Assembly: GCA_947631375.1 (NCBI GenBank) | Contig: CANRLD010000004.1 | Span: 1-23,779, forward strand | Origin: an uncultured Methylophaga sp. | Lineage (GTDB): Bacteria > Pseudomonadota > Gammaproteobacteria > Nitrosococcales > Methylophagaceae | Length of the DNA: 23,779 nt | Direction: 5' to 3' | Part shown: positions 16,242 through 23,779 of the stretch, one piece after another | Layout of the letters: each line of letters starts with the position of its first letter | Position numbering within the stretch: position 1 is the stretch's first letter | Notes under the pieces: generated by a model | The model's input: the letters and a program-made list of their open reading frames with translations, nothing else | What the model was told of the DNA's origin: nothing | Databases searched by the model: none | Made by a program: the position numbers and the translations under genes

Positions 16242-17406
16242 GATATTAAAAATTGCTGCAGTCTGGTTACTGTCCAGTGCATTAGCGGGCTGTGGCACGA
16301 TAAGTGAGTTTTTTGCTGCAGACAGCTATGAAGCGCCGCCAGCAGAATTGACTGAATTTGATGCAGAGTTTGAAGTCAAACCTATCTGGTCGACCAATAC
16401 AGGGGATGGCACAGACAGCAATTACGCAAACCTGGCTCCAAAACTGTTGGATGACAGGATTATTACCGTTGATTCTCGTGGAGATGTCCGCAGTCATGAT
16501 GTTGAAAATGGTCGTCGTGGCTGGCGAACCAAGCTTAACCTTCCGGTGGCAACTGGCGTTGGCGGCGGTGAGGGACTGGTTGTTATCGGCGCACAAACGG
16601 GAGAAGTTGTCGCGCTGGGCGAGGCCGATGGAAAAGAGATTTGGCGTCAGCGATTAAGCAGTGAAGTTTTGGCACCGGCGCAAGTGGGCGGCAATAGTGT
16701 GCTGGTACGTACAGCAGACGGCAGGTTGACAGCATTATCTGCAAATAACGGCAATATTTTGTGGAGTTACCAACGTTCTGTACCATTGTTGAGTTTACGC
16801 GGCGTCAGTGCTCCGGTCATCGAGGATGATCGCGTCATTGCCGGTTATGACAATGGCAGGCTGGTTGCACTTGCGTTGAGTGATGGTAAGGTCATCTGGG
16901 AAAAAAGCGTCGCCGTACCACGGGGTAGAACAGAACTAGAGCGTTTAGTGGATATTGACGCCGATCCGGTTGTGATGGATGGTGTTGTTTATGCCATTGC
17001 TTATCAAGGCAATATAGCCGCAATGGAAATATTTGATGGTCAGACACTTTGGGAAAGAGAAATGTCTTCCAGTAGTGGCATTGCTGTTGCGCCAAGAGAT
17101 GCTGTGTATGTCAGTGACGATCAAAGCTACCTGTGGGCGATTGCCGATGGTTCGGGCGATTCTCTGTGGCGTCAGACCTTATTATTAAGACGTTCGATTT
17201 CTGCTCCGACCATTGCGGGAGATTATGTCGTGGTAGGAGACTTTGAAGGTTATCTTCACTGGGTTGCACGTACTGATGGTCGTTTTGTAGCGCGACAGCA
17301 GCTTGATAAAAGTGCGATCCGCAGTCAACCACTGGTTCGTGACGGGGTGCTCTATGTCATCACGACGAAAGGCAAGCTGAGCGCGATACGGATCCCTGGG
17401 CTGTGA
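16231..17406 (+). CDS. bamB: BamB, outer membrane assembly lipoprotein
   Basis: The protein has 391 residues, against 392 in E. coli. It is a BAM-complex lipoprotein that binds the BamA POTRA domains. A lipoprotein signal (KILKIAAVWLLSSALAGC) has its lipobox Cys at residue 21 followed by Gly, so there is no Asp inner-membrane retention signal. The rest is an eight-bladed beta-propeller with recurring PQQ-like segments such as GKEIWRQRL, NGNILWSYQ, DGKVIWEKS, GQTLWEREM and GDSLWRQTL. The frame is open to ATG 16213, but 16231 gives a compact signal peptide. This choice is moderately sure. It shares a GTGA overlap with der. Confidence 0.95.
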   Translation: MRGKILKIAAVWLLSSALAGCGTISEFFAADSYEAPPAELTEFDAEFEVKPIWSTNTGDGTDSNYANLAPKLLDDRIITVDSRGDVRSHDVENGRRGWRTKLNLPVATGVGGGEGLVVIGAQTGEVVALGEADGKEIWRQRLSSEVLAPAQVGGNSVLVRTADGRLTALSANNGNILWSYQRSVPLLSLRGVSAPVIEDDRVIAGYDNGRLVALALSDGKVIWEKSVAVPRGRTELERLVDIDADPVVMDGVVYAIAYQGNIAAMEIFDGQTLWEREMSSSSGIAVAPRDAVYVSDDQSYLWAIADGSGDSLWRQTLLLRRSISAPTIAGDYVVVGDFEGYLHWVARTDGRFVARQQLDKSAIRSQPLVRDGVLYVITTKGKLSAIRIPGL

Positions 17407-18812
17407 AACAGGTTATCGCGCTGGTCGGTCGACCGAATGTCGGCAAATCCACTTTGTTTAATCGCCTGACCAGAACTCGTAATGCACTGGTGGCGGACTA
17501 TGCTGGACTGACCCGCGATCGTATTTACGGTAATGCAACATATGATGATGCCGAATTCATTCTGATCGATACTGGCGGCTTAACCGAGCAGGGCGACAGT
17601 ATGTCTGACCTGATGCGTAAGCAGGCCGAGTTAGCTATCGATGAGGCCGATTTGGTTTTATTTGTAGTTGATGGCAAGGCGGGAGTGGTTCCGGAAGATT
17701 CTGCGATTGCCAGTCAACTGCGCAGTGTTGATAAACCGGTGCTCCTGGTGATCAACAAAACTGAGAGTGAGCAGCGTGAGTTAGCCGCAGCGGATTTTTA
17801 TCAGCTGGGACTGGGTGAACCAGCAGTGATTTCAGCGACGCAAGGACGAGGTATTACTGCACTTACCGAGACAATGATGCAGATATTGCCAGCGATGCGC
17901 CGAGTAGAGCCGGATGATGCTGAAGCTGATGACAAGCAGGATAATGAGATTCGTCTTGCCTTGGTTGGACGGCCGAACGTGGGTAAATCAACGCTGGTCA
18001 ATCGTTTGCTTGGAGAAGAACGGGTGGTGGCTTTTGACGAGCCGGGAACCACACGCGACAGTATTTACATTCCATTTGAGAAAGATGGTACTAGCTATAC
18101 GTTAATTGATACAGCAGGCGTCAGACGACGTTCCAAAGTATCCGCGGCGCTGGAAAAGTTCAGTATAGTTAAAACATTACAAGCGATAGAAGCGGCCAAT
18201 GTGGTGTTGCTGGTACTGGATGCTCATGAAGGAATTGTTGAGCAGGATCTGCATCTTGCCGGATTGATCATTGAAAGCGGCCGGGCCGTGGTGATCGCGG
18301 TGAATAAATGGGATGGTCTGGAAAAGCAGGAACGTGAATGGGTGTCGATCAATATTGAACGTAGACTGCCATTTTTAAGCTTTGCTAAAACGCATTTCAT
18401 TTCAGCCCTGCATGGCAGTGGTGTCGGGTTATTGTTGAAATCTGTTAAGCAGGCGTATGGTTCGGCGCTAGCTAAAATACCAACCCCACAATTGACCCGG
18501 GTGCTGGAAGAAGCGGTGGCGGATCATCCACCACCTTTAGTCAATGGCCGCCGGATAAAATATCGCTATGCCCATCTCGGTGGTAAAAATCCGCCGCGAA
18601 TTATTATCCATGGTAACCAGACAGACGCGACACCGCATAGTTATCGCCGTTATCTGGAAAATTATTTTCGGACGGCGTTGAAACTGCAAGGCACACCGGT
18701 AATGATTGAGTTTAAGACCAGTGATAATCCATTTCGTGAGCGGAAAAATAAATTGTCAGATCGGCAACTGGAAAAACGCCAGCGCTTGGTTCGTCGACAA
18801 AAAAAGAAATAA
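17403..18812 (+). CDS. der: Der (EngA), double-domain ribosome biogenesis GTPase
   Basis: The protein has 469 residues, against 490 in E. coli. It is an essential GTPase in 50S subunit assembly. It has two tandem G domains and a KH-like C-terminal domain. Domain 1 shows GRPNVGKST at 9-17, DTGG for G3, and NKTE at 118-121 where the consensus is NKxD. Domain 2 shows GRPNVGKST at 189-197, DTAG, and NKWD at 301-304. The KH-like part includes RRIKYRYAHLGGKNPPRIII. The C-terminus is very basic (ending RRQKKK). The GTG start overlaps the bamB stop by 4 bases. It ends 5 bases before a convergent gene. Confidence 0.98.
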   Translation: MKQVIALVGRPNVGKSTLFNRLTRTRNALVADYAGLTRDRIYGNATYDDAEFILIDTGGLTEQGDSMSDLMRKQAELAIDEADLVLFVVDGKAGVVPEDSAIASQLRSVDKPVLLVINKTESEQRELAAADFYQLGLGEPAVISATQGRGITALTETMMQILPAMRRVEPDDAEADDKQDNEIRLALVGRPNVGKSTLVNRLLGEERVVAFDEPGTTRDSIYIPFEKDGTSYTLIDTAGVRRRSKVSAALEKFSIVKTLQAIEAANVVLLVLDAHEGIVEQDLHLAGLIIESGRAVVIAVNKWDGLEKQEREWVSINIERRLPFLSFAKTHFISALHGSGVGLLLKSVKQAYGSALAKIPTPQLTRVLEEAVADHPPPLVNGRRIKYRYAHLGGKNPPRIIIHGNQTDATPHSYRRYLENYFRTALKLQGTPVMIEFKTSDNPFRERKNKLSDRQLEKRQRLVRRQKKK

Positions 18813-18817
18813 ACCGT

Positions 18818-19156
18818 TCAGAGTACTCCCTCATCATCACTGAGCAAGTTATCTAATGAGCTGAGATGATGACGAATTTTTTTACGTTGCAGTAGCTTGT
18901 CACGCGCGGCTTCAGGTAAATCAGTAAACAATATTACTCCCTTGTCGATGAGCGTATTCACCAGATCTTCAATAACCCGAACCATTGCCATGTCAGAAGC
19001 GGTGAGGAGTGTTTGGACGTCTTCCTGACGTTTGGATTGACCCAGGAATTCGAGTAGCTCAGGCGCTTGTGAAGAGATAGCGTGGCTGTTTTCATGCTGG
19101 GGTGAATTAAAAACGCCGGTAATTTTTCCGTGCTGATCGCGACTGACATAAACCAT
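18818..19156 (-). CDS. Conserved hypothetical protein (112 residues)
   Basis: The 112-residue protein begins MVYVSRDQHGKITGVF. A short beta-rich N-terminus is followed by a helical segment (MAMVRVIEDLVNTLIDKGVI, then FTDLPEAARDKLLQRKKIR) and an acidic tail. It resembles, from memory, small proteins in Pseudomonas that carry the misleading label 'tryptophan synthase subunit beta-like'; there is no TrpB fold or PLP site here, and the function is unknown. No signal peptide or membrane span is seen, so it is probably cytoplasmic. AGGAAA ahead of the ATG is a good ribosome-binding site. It faces der tail to tail and is divergent from the secretion cluster. A minus-strand TTGACT at 19224-19229 could be its -35. 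Confidence 0.8.
   Translation of the reverse strand: MVYVSRDQHGKITGVFNSPQHENSHAISSQAPELLEFLGQSKRQEDVQTLLTASDMAMVRVIEDLVNTLIDKGVILFTDLPEAARDKLLQRKKIRHHLSSLDNLLSDDEGVL
18831..18883 (+). terminator. Possible der terminator inside the convergent gene
   Basis: TCATCATC (18831-18838) and GATGATGA (18865-18872) form an eight-pair stem around a 26-base loop. Seven T residues (18877-18883) follow four bases later. The large loop and AT-rich stem make it weak. It lies in the 3' coding part of the minus-strand gene. Confidence 0.35.
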
Positions 19157-19218
19157 ACTTGTGTTTCCTGCCTTTATCTGAGTATGCTGTTATGTTGTGA
19201 AGAGTAAGCGGTCGCGGG

Positions 19219-19243
19219 TTTACAGTCAAAAAGAAACTGTGAA
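19219..19243. promoter_or_regulatory. Imperfect dyad between the hypothetical gene and the secretion operon
   Basis: TTTACAGT (19219-19226) and ACTGTGAA (19236-19243) are inverted repeats matching at seven of eight positions, 9 bases apart. The left arm overlaps the candidate minus-strand -35 TTGACT. This is a plausible operator for a dimeric regulator in a 125-base divergent promoter region. No convincing plus-strand promoter was found here. Confidence 0.35.
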
Positions 19244-19281
19244 CTTCTTACATTGATAGTTGGACGGCATTAGCGTATTAC

Positions 19282-21462
19282 ATGGAAAATCAAGCAGTTA
19301 ATAAACAGATACCAGGACGGCAATGGGACGCTGATGCGGACTATCTGACACATGATGATCCTCTGCTGGCTTGCCTGACAATATTAAGCAAAATCCTTCA
19401 CAAACCACATAGCGCCGACTCTCTGGTTGCCGGTTTGCCGCTAGTTGATAATCGGCTGACTGTAGATTTGTTTTCCAGGGCCGCTGAGCGTGCGGGCTTG
19501 TCATCTCGCCTTATCAAGCGTCCGCTACGCAAAATTTCTTCGTTAGTATTACCGGCAGTGCTGCTGCTTGATGATGGCAATGCCTGCATTTTATTGGCAG
19601 TAGACGATAATCATGCGACAGTCATTTTTCCAGAAAGTGGTGAAACAGAGGTTCAGCTGACACTGAGCGAATTGCAACAGCATTACACGGGTTATGCCAT
19701 TTTTATCAAAGCCGTTCAGCACCTTGACAAGCGTGGTGAACACCACCAACTGCCGCGTGCAAGGCATTGGTTTTGGGGGACTCTGACAAGGTATTGGCCA
19801 ATCTACAGTGAAGTCTTTCTGGCTTCGATCATGATTAATGTGTTTGCGATTGCATCACCGTTGTTTGTGATGAATGTGTATGACCGGGTCGTGCCCAATA
19901 ATGCATTAGCCACACTATGGGTGCTGGCGATTGGTGTCGGCACGGTTTTCATCTTTGATTTATTGTTGAAGACGTTGCGAGGCTATTTTATTGATGTAGC
20001 AGGTAAAAAAGCCGATGTGATTCTGTCCGCTACTATTTTTGAAAAAGTGCTGGGCATCAAAATGGCGGCGCGGCCAGCGTCGGTAGGCAGTTTTGCCAAC
20101 AGCATGCAAGAGTTTGAATCTTTTCGTGATTTCTTCACGTCGGCAACACTGGCAACGCTAATCGATTTACCCTTTACGTTTCTGTTTATCGCCGTCATTT
20201 GGATGATTGCTGGCGATCTGGCTTATATTCCCTTGCTGGTCATACCAATTACGATAGTGATCAGCCTGTTAGTGCAGATCCCATTGAGTGGTGCTATCAA
20301 GCAATTGTTCAGACATAGTGGTCAGAAAAGTGCCACGTTAATTGAAACCTTGACCGGGCTGGAAACGATTAAAAGTCTTGGCGCCGAAAGTCCCTTGCAA
20401 CGGAAATGGGAGCAGACTGCAGGATCAATCGCCAAGTATAGCCAACGAGCAAAATTACTGTCTGCGGCGGCGGTGAATCTGACTGGTTTTATCCAGCAAA
20501 TGACAACCATCACGGTGGTCGTCTATGGTGTTTATAAAATCAGTGAAAACGAAATCAGCATGGGGGCATTAATTGCCAGCACGATTCTGGCTGGTCGTGC
20601 ATTGTCGCCAATGGGGCAGTTGGCAGCAATTTTGACACGATATCATCATTCTAAAGCGGCACTGGGCTCGTTGAATAAGATGATGAACTTACCGGTTGAA
20701 AGGCCTACTGGTCGTGAGTTTTTGCATCGTGAAAAATTCAAGGGCGGTATTGAGTTTCAACAAATCACTTTCCGTTACCCTGAGCAGGAGGTTGATGCCT
20801 TAAGTGATGTCTCCTTTAAATTGAAGCCGGGCGAAAAAGTTGCGATTATTGGCCGCATCGGCTCAGGAAAAAGCTCTATCGAAAAGCTGATCCTGGGGTT
20901 ATATGAACCCGCTGAGGGTGCGATCTTGCTGGATGATACGGATGTGAGGCAGATCGATCCGATTGATCTGCGTCGGGCAATTGGCTACGTCCCACAAGAT
21001 GTCACGCTGTTTTACGGCAGTATCCGCGACAATATTGCGCTTGGTGCTCCCTTTGCTGAGGACGCGGCTATTTTACGGGCGGCAGAAATTGCTGGTGTCA
21101 CCGAATTTGCCAACCGTCACCCCGCAGGATTCGACATGATGGTAGGTGAGCGAGGCGAAGGTTTGTCTGGTGGTCAGCGACAGACCATTGCTATCGCAAG
21201 AGCATTATTACTGGATCCGCCAGTATTGGTACTGGACGAACCTACCAATGCGATGGATAACAGTAGTGAAGAGCGCTTTAAAAATAAACTGGCCAATATC
21301 GTTAATGATAAAACTCTTATTCTGGTAACGCATCGTGCATCGTTATTGAGCTTGGTGGATCGTGTTCTGGTGATGGATCAGGGGAAGCTGGTTGCTGACG
21401 GGCCACGGGAGCAAATTTTGGCTGCGCTGAAAAGTGGCCATATTCGGGTCTCCAGGGGATAA
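19282..21462 (+). CDS. Type I secretion ABC exporter, LapB/RtxB-like
   Basis: The 726-residue fused exporter has a cytosolic N-terminal domain (1-150) of the C39-peptidase-like kind. The DCG catalytic context is replaced by DDPLLACL and no catalytic His is evident, so it should bind rather than cut its substrate. A six-span membrane domain (about 170-450) includes ASPLFVMNVYDRVVPNNALA, typical of LapB. The ATPase domain shows Walker A GRIGSGKSS at 524-532, signature LSGGQ at 628-632, Walker B VLVLDEPT with Asp652-Glu653, and H-loop His684. In Pseudomonas, LapB exports the giant adhesin LapA. The start has no strong ribosome-binding site. The HlyD-type gene begins 2 bases after its stop. Confidence 0.93.
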   Translation: MENQAVNKQIPGRQWDADADYLTHDDPLLACLTILSKILHKPHSADSLVAGLPLVDNRLTVDLFSRAAERAGLSSRLIKRPLRKISSLVLPAVLLLDDGNACILLAVDDNHATVIFPESGETEVQLTLSELQQHYTGYAIFIKAVQHLDKRGEHHQLPRARHWFWGTLTRYWPIYSEVFLASIMINVFAIASPLFVMNVYDRVVPNNALATLWVLAIGVGTVFIFDLLLKTLRGYFIDVAGKKADVILSATIFEKVLGIKMAARPASVGSFANSMQEFESFRDFFTSATLATLIDLPFTFLFIAVIWMIAGDLAYIPLLVIPITIVISLLVQIPLSGAIKQLFRHSGQKSATLIETLTGLETIKSLGAESPLQRKWEQTAGSIAKYSQRAKLLSAAAVNLTGFIQQMTTITVVVYGVYKISENEISMGALIASTILAGRALSPMGQLAAILTRYHHSKAALGSLNKMMNLPVERPTGREFLHREKFKGGIEFQQITFRYPEQEVDALSDVSFKLKPGEKVAIIGRIGSGKSSIEKLILGLYEPAEGAILLDDTDVRQIDPIDLRRAIGYVPQDVTLFYGSIRDNIALGAPFAEDAAILRAAEIAGVTEFANRHPAGFDMMVGERGEGLSGGQRQTIAIARALLLDPPVLVLDEPTNAMDNSSEERFKNKLANIVNDKTLILVTHRASLLSLVDRVLVMDQGKLVADGPREQILAALKSGHIRVSRG

Positions 21463-21464
21463 AT

Positions 21465-22793
21465 ATGGCCTGGTTTAAGAAAAAGAATGATGATATTGAA
21501 TTCATGTCTGAAATCAGTGCCGCAATGGTTACCTCCACCCATTGGGGCGGCCATATACTGTTATTACTGATAGTTGCTTTTTTTGCTGTCGGCTTTTGGT
21601 GGGCAAGTATTGCGGAAGTCGATGAAGTGACCAGAGGCCAGGGTAAGGTCGTACCTTCGAGTAAAGTTCAGGTGATTCAAAATCTGGAAGGCGGGATCCT
21701 GGCCGAAGTGCTGGTAGATGAAGGGCAGCTGGTCGATAAGGACGAGATACTGCTTAAAATTGACGATAGCCGATTTTCCTCGTCTGTTCGCGAATCCAAG
21801 CTGACCTATTGGGAATTAATGGCGCGTACCGCCAGACTGGATGCGGAAAGTGAAGAAAAGCCACTGCAGCTCCCGCAGGATCTATTGGTTGCACAGCCTT
21901 TACTGGCGGCTGAAGAGCGGAATTTGTATGAGTCACGGCAACTACAGTTACAAAGCAGCACCGATGTATTACGTCGTCAAGTGGAACAACGCCGTCAGGA
22001 GCTGGTTGAAAAACAGGCCAGACAGGAGCAACTTACTCGCAGTTACGAGTTAAGCCATCAAGAATTGCAAATGTCAGAACCTTTGGTAGCAGCGGGGGTA
22101 ATGTCGGAAGTTGAGTTGCTTAGATTAAGACGAACGACCAATGATCTGAGAGGCGAAATGGAATCAAATCGTTTGTCGATACCACGAATCCGCGCCTCAA
22201 TAGAAGAGGCACAACAGAAGATTATTGAAGCCAATTCGCGGTTTAAATCTGAAGCAGCCCGAGAACTGAGTGAAGTACGTGCCGAGATGGCGCGTACCGG
22301 AGAGTCGGTTTCAGCGCTACAGGACAGAGTCACCCGAACCAATGTGCGCTCGCCGATGAAAGGCACGATAAAGCGATTGATGATTAATACTATTGGCGGA
22401 GTGATTCAGCCGGGTATGGACTTGGTCGAAATCGTTCCATTAGAAGATAATTTGTTGATTGAAGCGCATATTCGCCCTGCTGATATTGCTTTTTTGCGGC
22501 CCGGGCAAGAAGCTATGATAAAGTTTACTGCGTATGACTTTTCGATTTATGGAGGATTACCTGCCAGATTAGAGCGTATCAGTGCTGACACTATTACCAA
22601 TGATGACGATGAAAGTTTTTATCTTATATATTTGCGCACTGAGCAAAATTATATAAAAAGTTCGATGGGGGAGTTGGGGATAATTCCAGGGATGACGGTA
22701 GCAGTAGATATTCTGACGGGAGAAAAAACCATACTTGATTACCTGTTAAAGCCCATACTAAAAGCAAAAAATGAAGCGTTGAGAGAGCGGTAA
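21465..22793 (+). CDS. Type I secretion membrane fusion protein, HlyD/LapC-like
   Basis: The 442-residue protein links the ABC exporter to an outer membrane channel across the periplasm. One membrane span lies at about residues 27-46 (ILLLLIVAFFAVGFWWASIA), followed by EVDEVTRGQGKVVPSSKVQV and NLEGGILAEVLVDEGQLVDK, the lipoyl/beta-barrel start common to HlyD and LapC. A long coiled-coil region rich in Gln, Glu, Arg and Leu spans about 100-290. The second lipoyl half follows (VRSPMKGTIKRLMINTIGGV), then the C-terminal beta domain. AGGGGA at 21454-21459 is the ribosome-binding site, inside the end of the exporter gene, indicating coupled translation. Confidence 0.93.
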   Translation: MAWFKKKNDDIEFMSEISAAMVTSTHWGGHILLLLIVAFFAVGFWWASIAEVDEVTRGQGKVVPSSKVQVIQNLEGGILAEVLVDEGQLVDKDEILLKIDDSRFSSSVRESKLTYWELMARTARLDAESEEKPLQLPQDLLVAQPLLAAEERNLYESRQLQLQSSTDVLRRQVEQRRQELVEKQARQEQLTRSYELSHQELQMSEPLVAAGVMSEVELLRLRRTTNDLRGEMESNRLSIPRIRASIEEAQQKIIEANSRFKSEAARELSEVRAEMARTGESVSALQDRVTRTNVRSPMKGTIKRLMINTIGGVIQPGMDLVEIVPLEDNLLIEAHIRPADIAFLRPGQEAMIKFTAYDFSIYGGLPARLERISADTITNDDDESFYLIYLRTEQNYIKSSMGELGIIPGMTVAVDILTGEKTILDYLLKPILKAKNEALRER

Positions 22794-22810
22794 GGCGAAG
22801 GTGTTGAATC

Positions 22811-23461
22811 ATGACAGTAATAACTGAGACTGAAAAAAGTCTTTATCTGGCTACTGCGGATGCAGATGTGGCGCGTGTCATTACTGATGCTCTTCCTGAT
22901 ATATATGACGTAACACACTACGGTGACATTGCCCAGTTACAGGTTGCCTTGGAGCAGCAGACTGCCGATTTGGTGTTGTGTCATCAGCTTTTGCTTGATG
23001 GCAATGCAGATCAGCAGATCAGCCATCTAAAAAAATTATGTCCACAAGCGCGTATCTTAATCATTGGTCCACCGCAGCCAATTCCTGTGCAAATTGCGGC
23101 GCTTAAGCAAGGAGCTCGTGGCTATTTCAATCAAAATATGCCAATGAATAAGCTGCAAGATGCATTGAGATTGATTAGCAATGGTGAAGTTTGGGTAGAA
23201 CGGCATGTAATATCCACCTTGATAGATGAAATCAGTCATTTTCCCGAAGTGAACGAACAACAACGACGTGCCGCTGCAACGCTTTCACCTAAAGAACTGG
23301 AAGTTGCCAAGATGGTCAGCCATGGCGCCACCAATAAAATGATTGCCCGCAACATGGACATTACAGAAAGAACAGTAAAAGCACATTTGACAACAATTTT
23401 TCAAAAGATGGGATTACCCGACAGACTTTCTTTGGCGATTGTTTTTCGAGACCTGCGCTAA
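22811..23461 (+). CDS. LuxR/NarL-type transcriptional regulator with degenerate receiver domain
   Basis: The 216-residue protein has an N-terminal receiver-like domain (8-125) and a C-terminal LuxR helix-turn-helix (158-213; LSPKELEVAKMVSHGATNKM, then ERTVKAHLTTIFQKMG). The receiver is atypical. The phosphoacceptor Asp is His58 (ADLVLCH), the switch Thr/Ser is Gly86 (ILIIG), and the conserved Lys is Gln108 (GARGYFNQ). Phosphorylation control is therefore unlikely. A WVER at 128-131 lies where VpsT of Vibrio has its c-di-GMP-binding W[FLM][TS]R, but the middle residues differ and W-x-x-R is not rare in ordinary family members. It lies between the membrane fusion gene (17-base gap) and a TolC-like gene, so it probably regulates this secretion system. 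Confidence 0.9.
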   Translation: MTVITETEKSLYLATADADVARVITDALPDIYDVTHYGDIAQLQVALEQQTADLVLCHQLLLDGNADQQISHLKKLCPQARILIIGPPQPIPVQIAALKQGARGYFNQNMPMNKLQDALRLISNGEVWVERHVISTLIDEISHFPEVNEQQRRAAATLSPKELEVAKMVSHGATNKMIARNMDITERTVKAHLTTIFQKMGLPDRLSLAIVFRDLR

Positions 23462-23585
23462 GCTTACGTTGTATCAGCAGTAGGATTTGACTACAATCAG
23501 GATGTTATGGACTAGATGGTGCTATTGAAGGGTGGTTAGTAACTCTGATTGAACGCCGGTGAATGCTTTGAATTAGGAATAGATT

Positions 23586-23779
23586 ATGCACAAAGCGCTT
23601 TTTTTAATCCCTTCATTGTTGTACTTCAGTGCTGTACAGGCTGATACTTTGCAGGATGCGATCCACATTACATTAAAAACCAACCCGGATGTGTTGGCAG
23701 CCATTAGCGAACGGCAAGCTGTTTCCAAAGAAATTGATCAGGCTAGAGCGGGATACTTTCCAACGATTGATCTGGGTGT
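23586..23779 (+). CDS. TolC-family outer membrane efflux protein (partial, N-terminus only)
   Basis: The ATG at 23586, with AGGA at 23575-23578, opens a frame that runs off the right edge after 64 full codons. A signal peptide (MHKALFLIPSLLYFSAVQA) is followed by DTLQDAIHITLKTNPDVLAA and ARAGYFPTIDLGV. This is the standard N-terminus of TolC/AggA/LapE proteins: TLQDA, a helix ending NP, and AGYFPTIDL. It would supply the outer membrane channel for the exporter and fusion protein upstream, completing a type I secretion apparatus. It lies 124 bases after the LuxR-type gene. That gap has a TTGACT at 23487-23492 but no good -10. Confidence 0.88.
   Translation, partial: MHKALFLIPSLLYFSAVQADTLQDAIHITLKTNPDVLAAISERQAVSKEIDQARAGYFPTIDLG

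Noticed and set aside
23487..23515. Promoter for the TolC-like gene based on TTGACT
   Set aside because: No acceptable -10 lies at 16-18 bases. The gene may be read through from the upstream operon.
1..23779. CRISPR arrays, tRNA/rRNA genes, insertion sequences, prophage or toxin-antitoxin genes
   Set aside because: No spaced direct repeats, cloverleaf-like sequences, transposase motifs or terminal inverted repeats were recognised by reading.

Overview
The window is a chromosomal stretch of a gammaproteobacterium. The gene order (map-glnD divergent from rpsB-tsf-pyrH-frr-uppS-cdsA-dxr-rseP-bamA-skp-lpxD-fabZ-lpxA) is the classic gammaproteobacterial block. The suborder frr-uppS-cdsA-dxr matches what I recall of Pseudomonas rather than E. 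coli (frr-dxr-uppS-cdsA). Base composition looks moderate, neither strongly AT- nor GC-rich. A Methylophaga/Piscirickettsiaceae-like organism is a guess only. No tRNA, rRNA, insertion sequence, phage gene or CRISPR array was seen.

Layout. Positions 1-2670 (minus strand) carry glnD, cut by the left edge after 630 codons, preceded by map. From 2804 a ribosomal-type promoter reads rightward into rpsB and tsf, then a tightly packed run of pyrH, frr, uppS, cdsA, dxr, rseP, bamA, skp, lpxD, fabZ and lpxA (to 15266). Several of these genes overlap by 1-13 bases. A 333-base non-coding gap (15267-15599) follows where lpxB would be expected. After it comes a second conserved block, yfgM-bamB-der (15600-18812), which usually follows ispG-hisS. 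A small conserved hypothetical gene (18818-19156, minus strand) faces der tail to tail. It is divergent from a type I secretion cluster of the LapB/LapC kind: ABC exporter, membrane fusion protein, a LuxR-type regulator with a degenerate receiver domain, and the start of a TolC-family outer membrane protein cut by the right edge.

How the genes work together. The first block couples translation (S2, EF-Ts, ribosome recycling factor, methionine aminopeptidase) and UMP supply to envelope building: undecaprenyl diphosphate, CDP-diacylglycerol, isoprenoid precursors, the RseP protease, the BamA/Skp outer membrane protein pathway, and the first lipid A steps (LpxA, LpxD, FabZ). The second block adds BamB and YfgM, so most of this window serves outer membrane biogenesis. 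The right end probably exports a large surface adhesin or RTX-type protein whose gene is not in view.

Points of most interest: the LuxR-type regulator that has lost its phosphoacceptor Asp, switch residue and Lys, inside a secretion operon; the lpxA/yfgM junction; a Met at the LpxA acyl-chain ruler position, predicting a short (C10) acyl chain; and four consecutive non-ATG starts (skp, lpxD, fabZ, lpxA). I did not find clear evidence of an entirely new system. The secretion cluster with its atypical regulator is the best candidate for follow-up.
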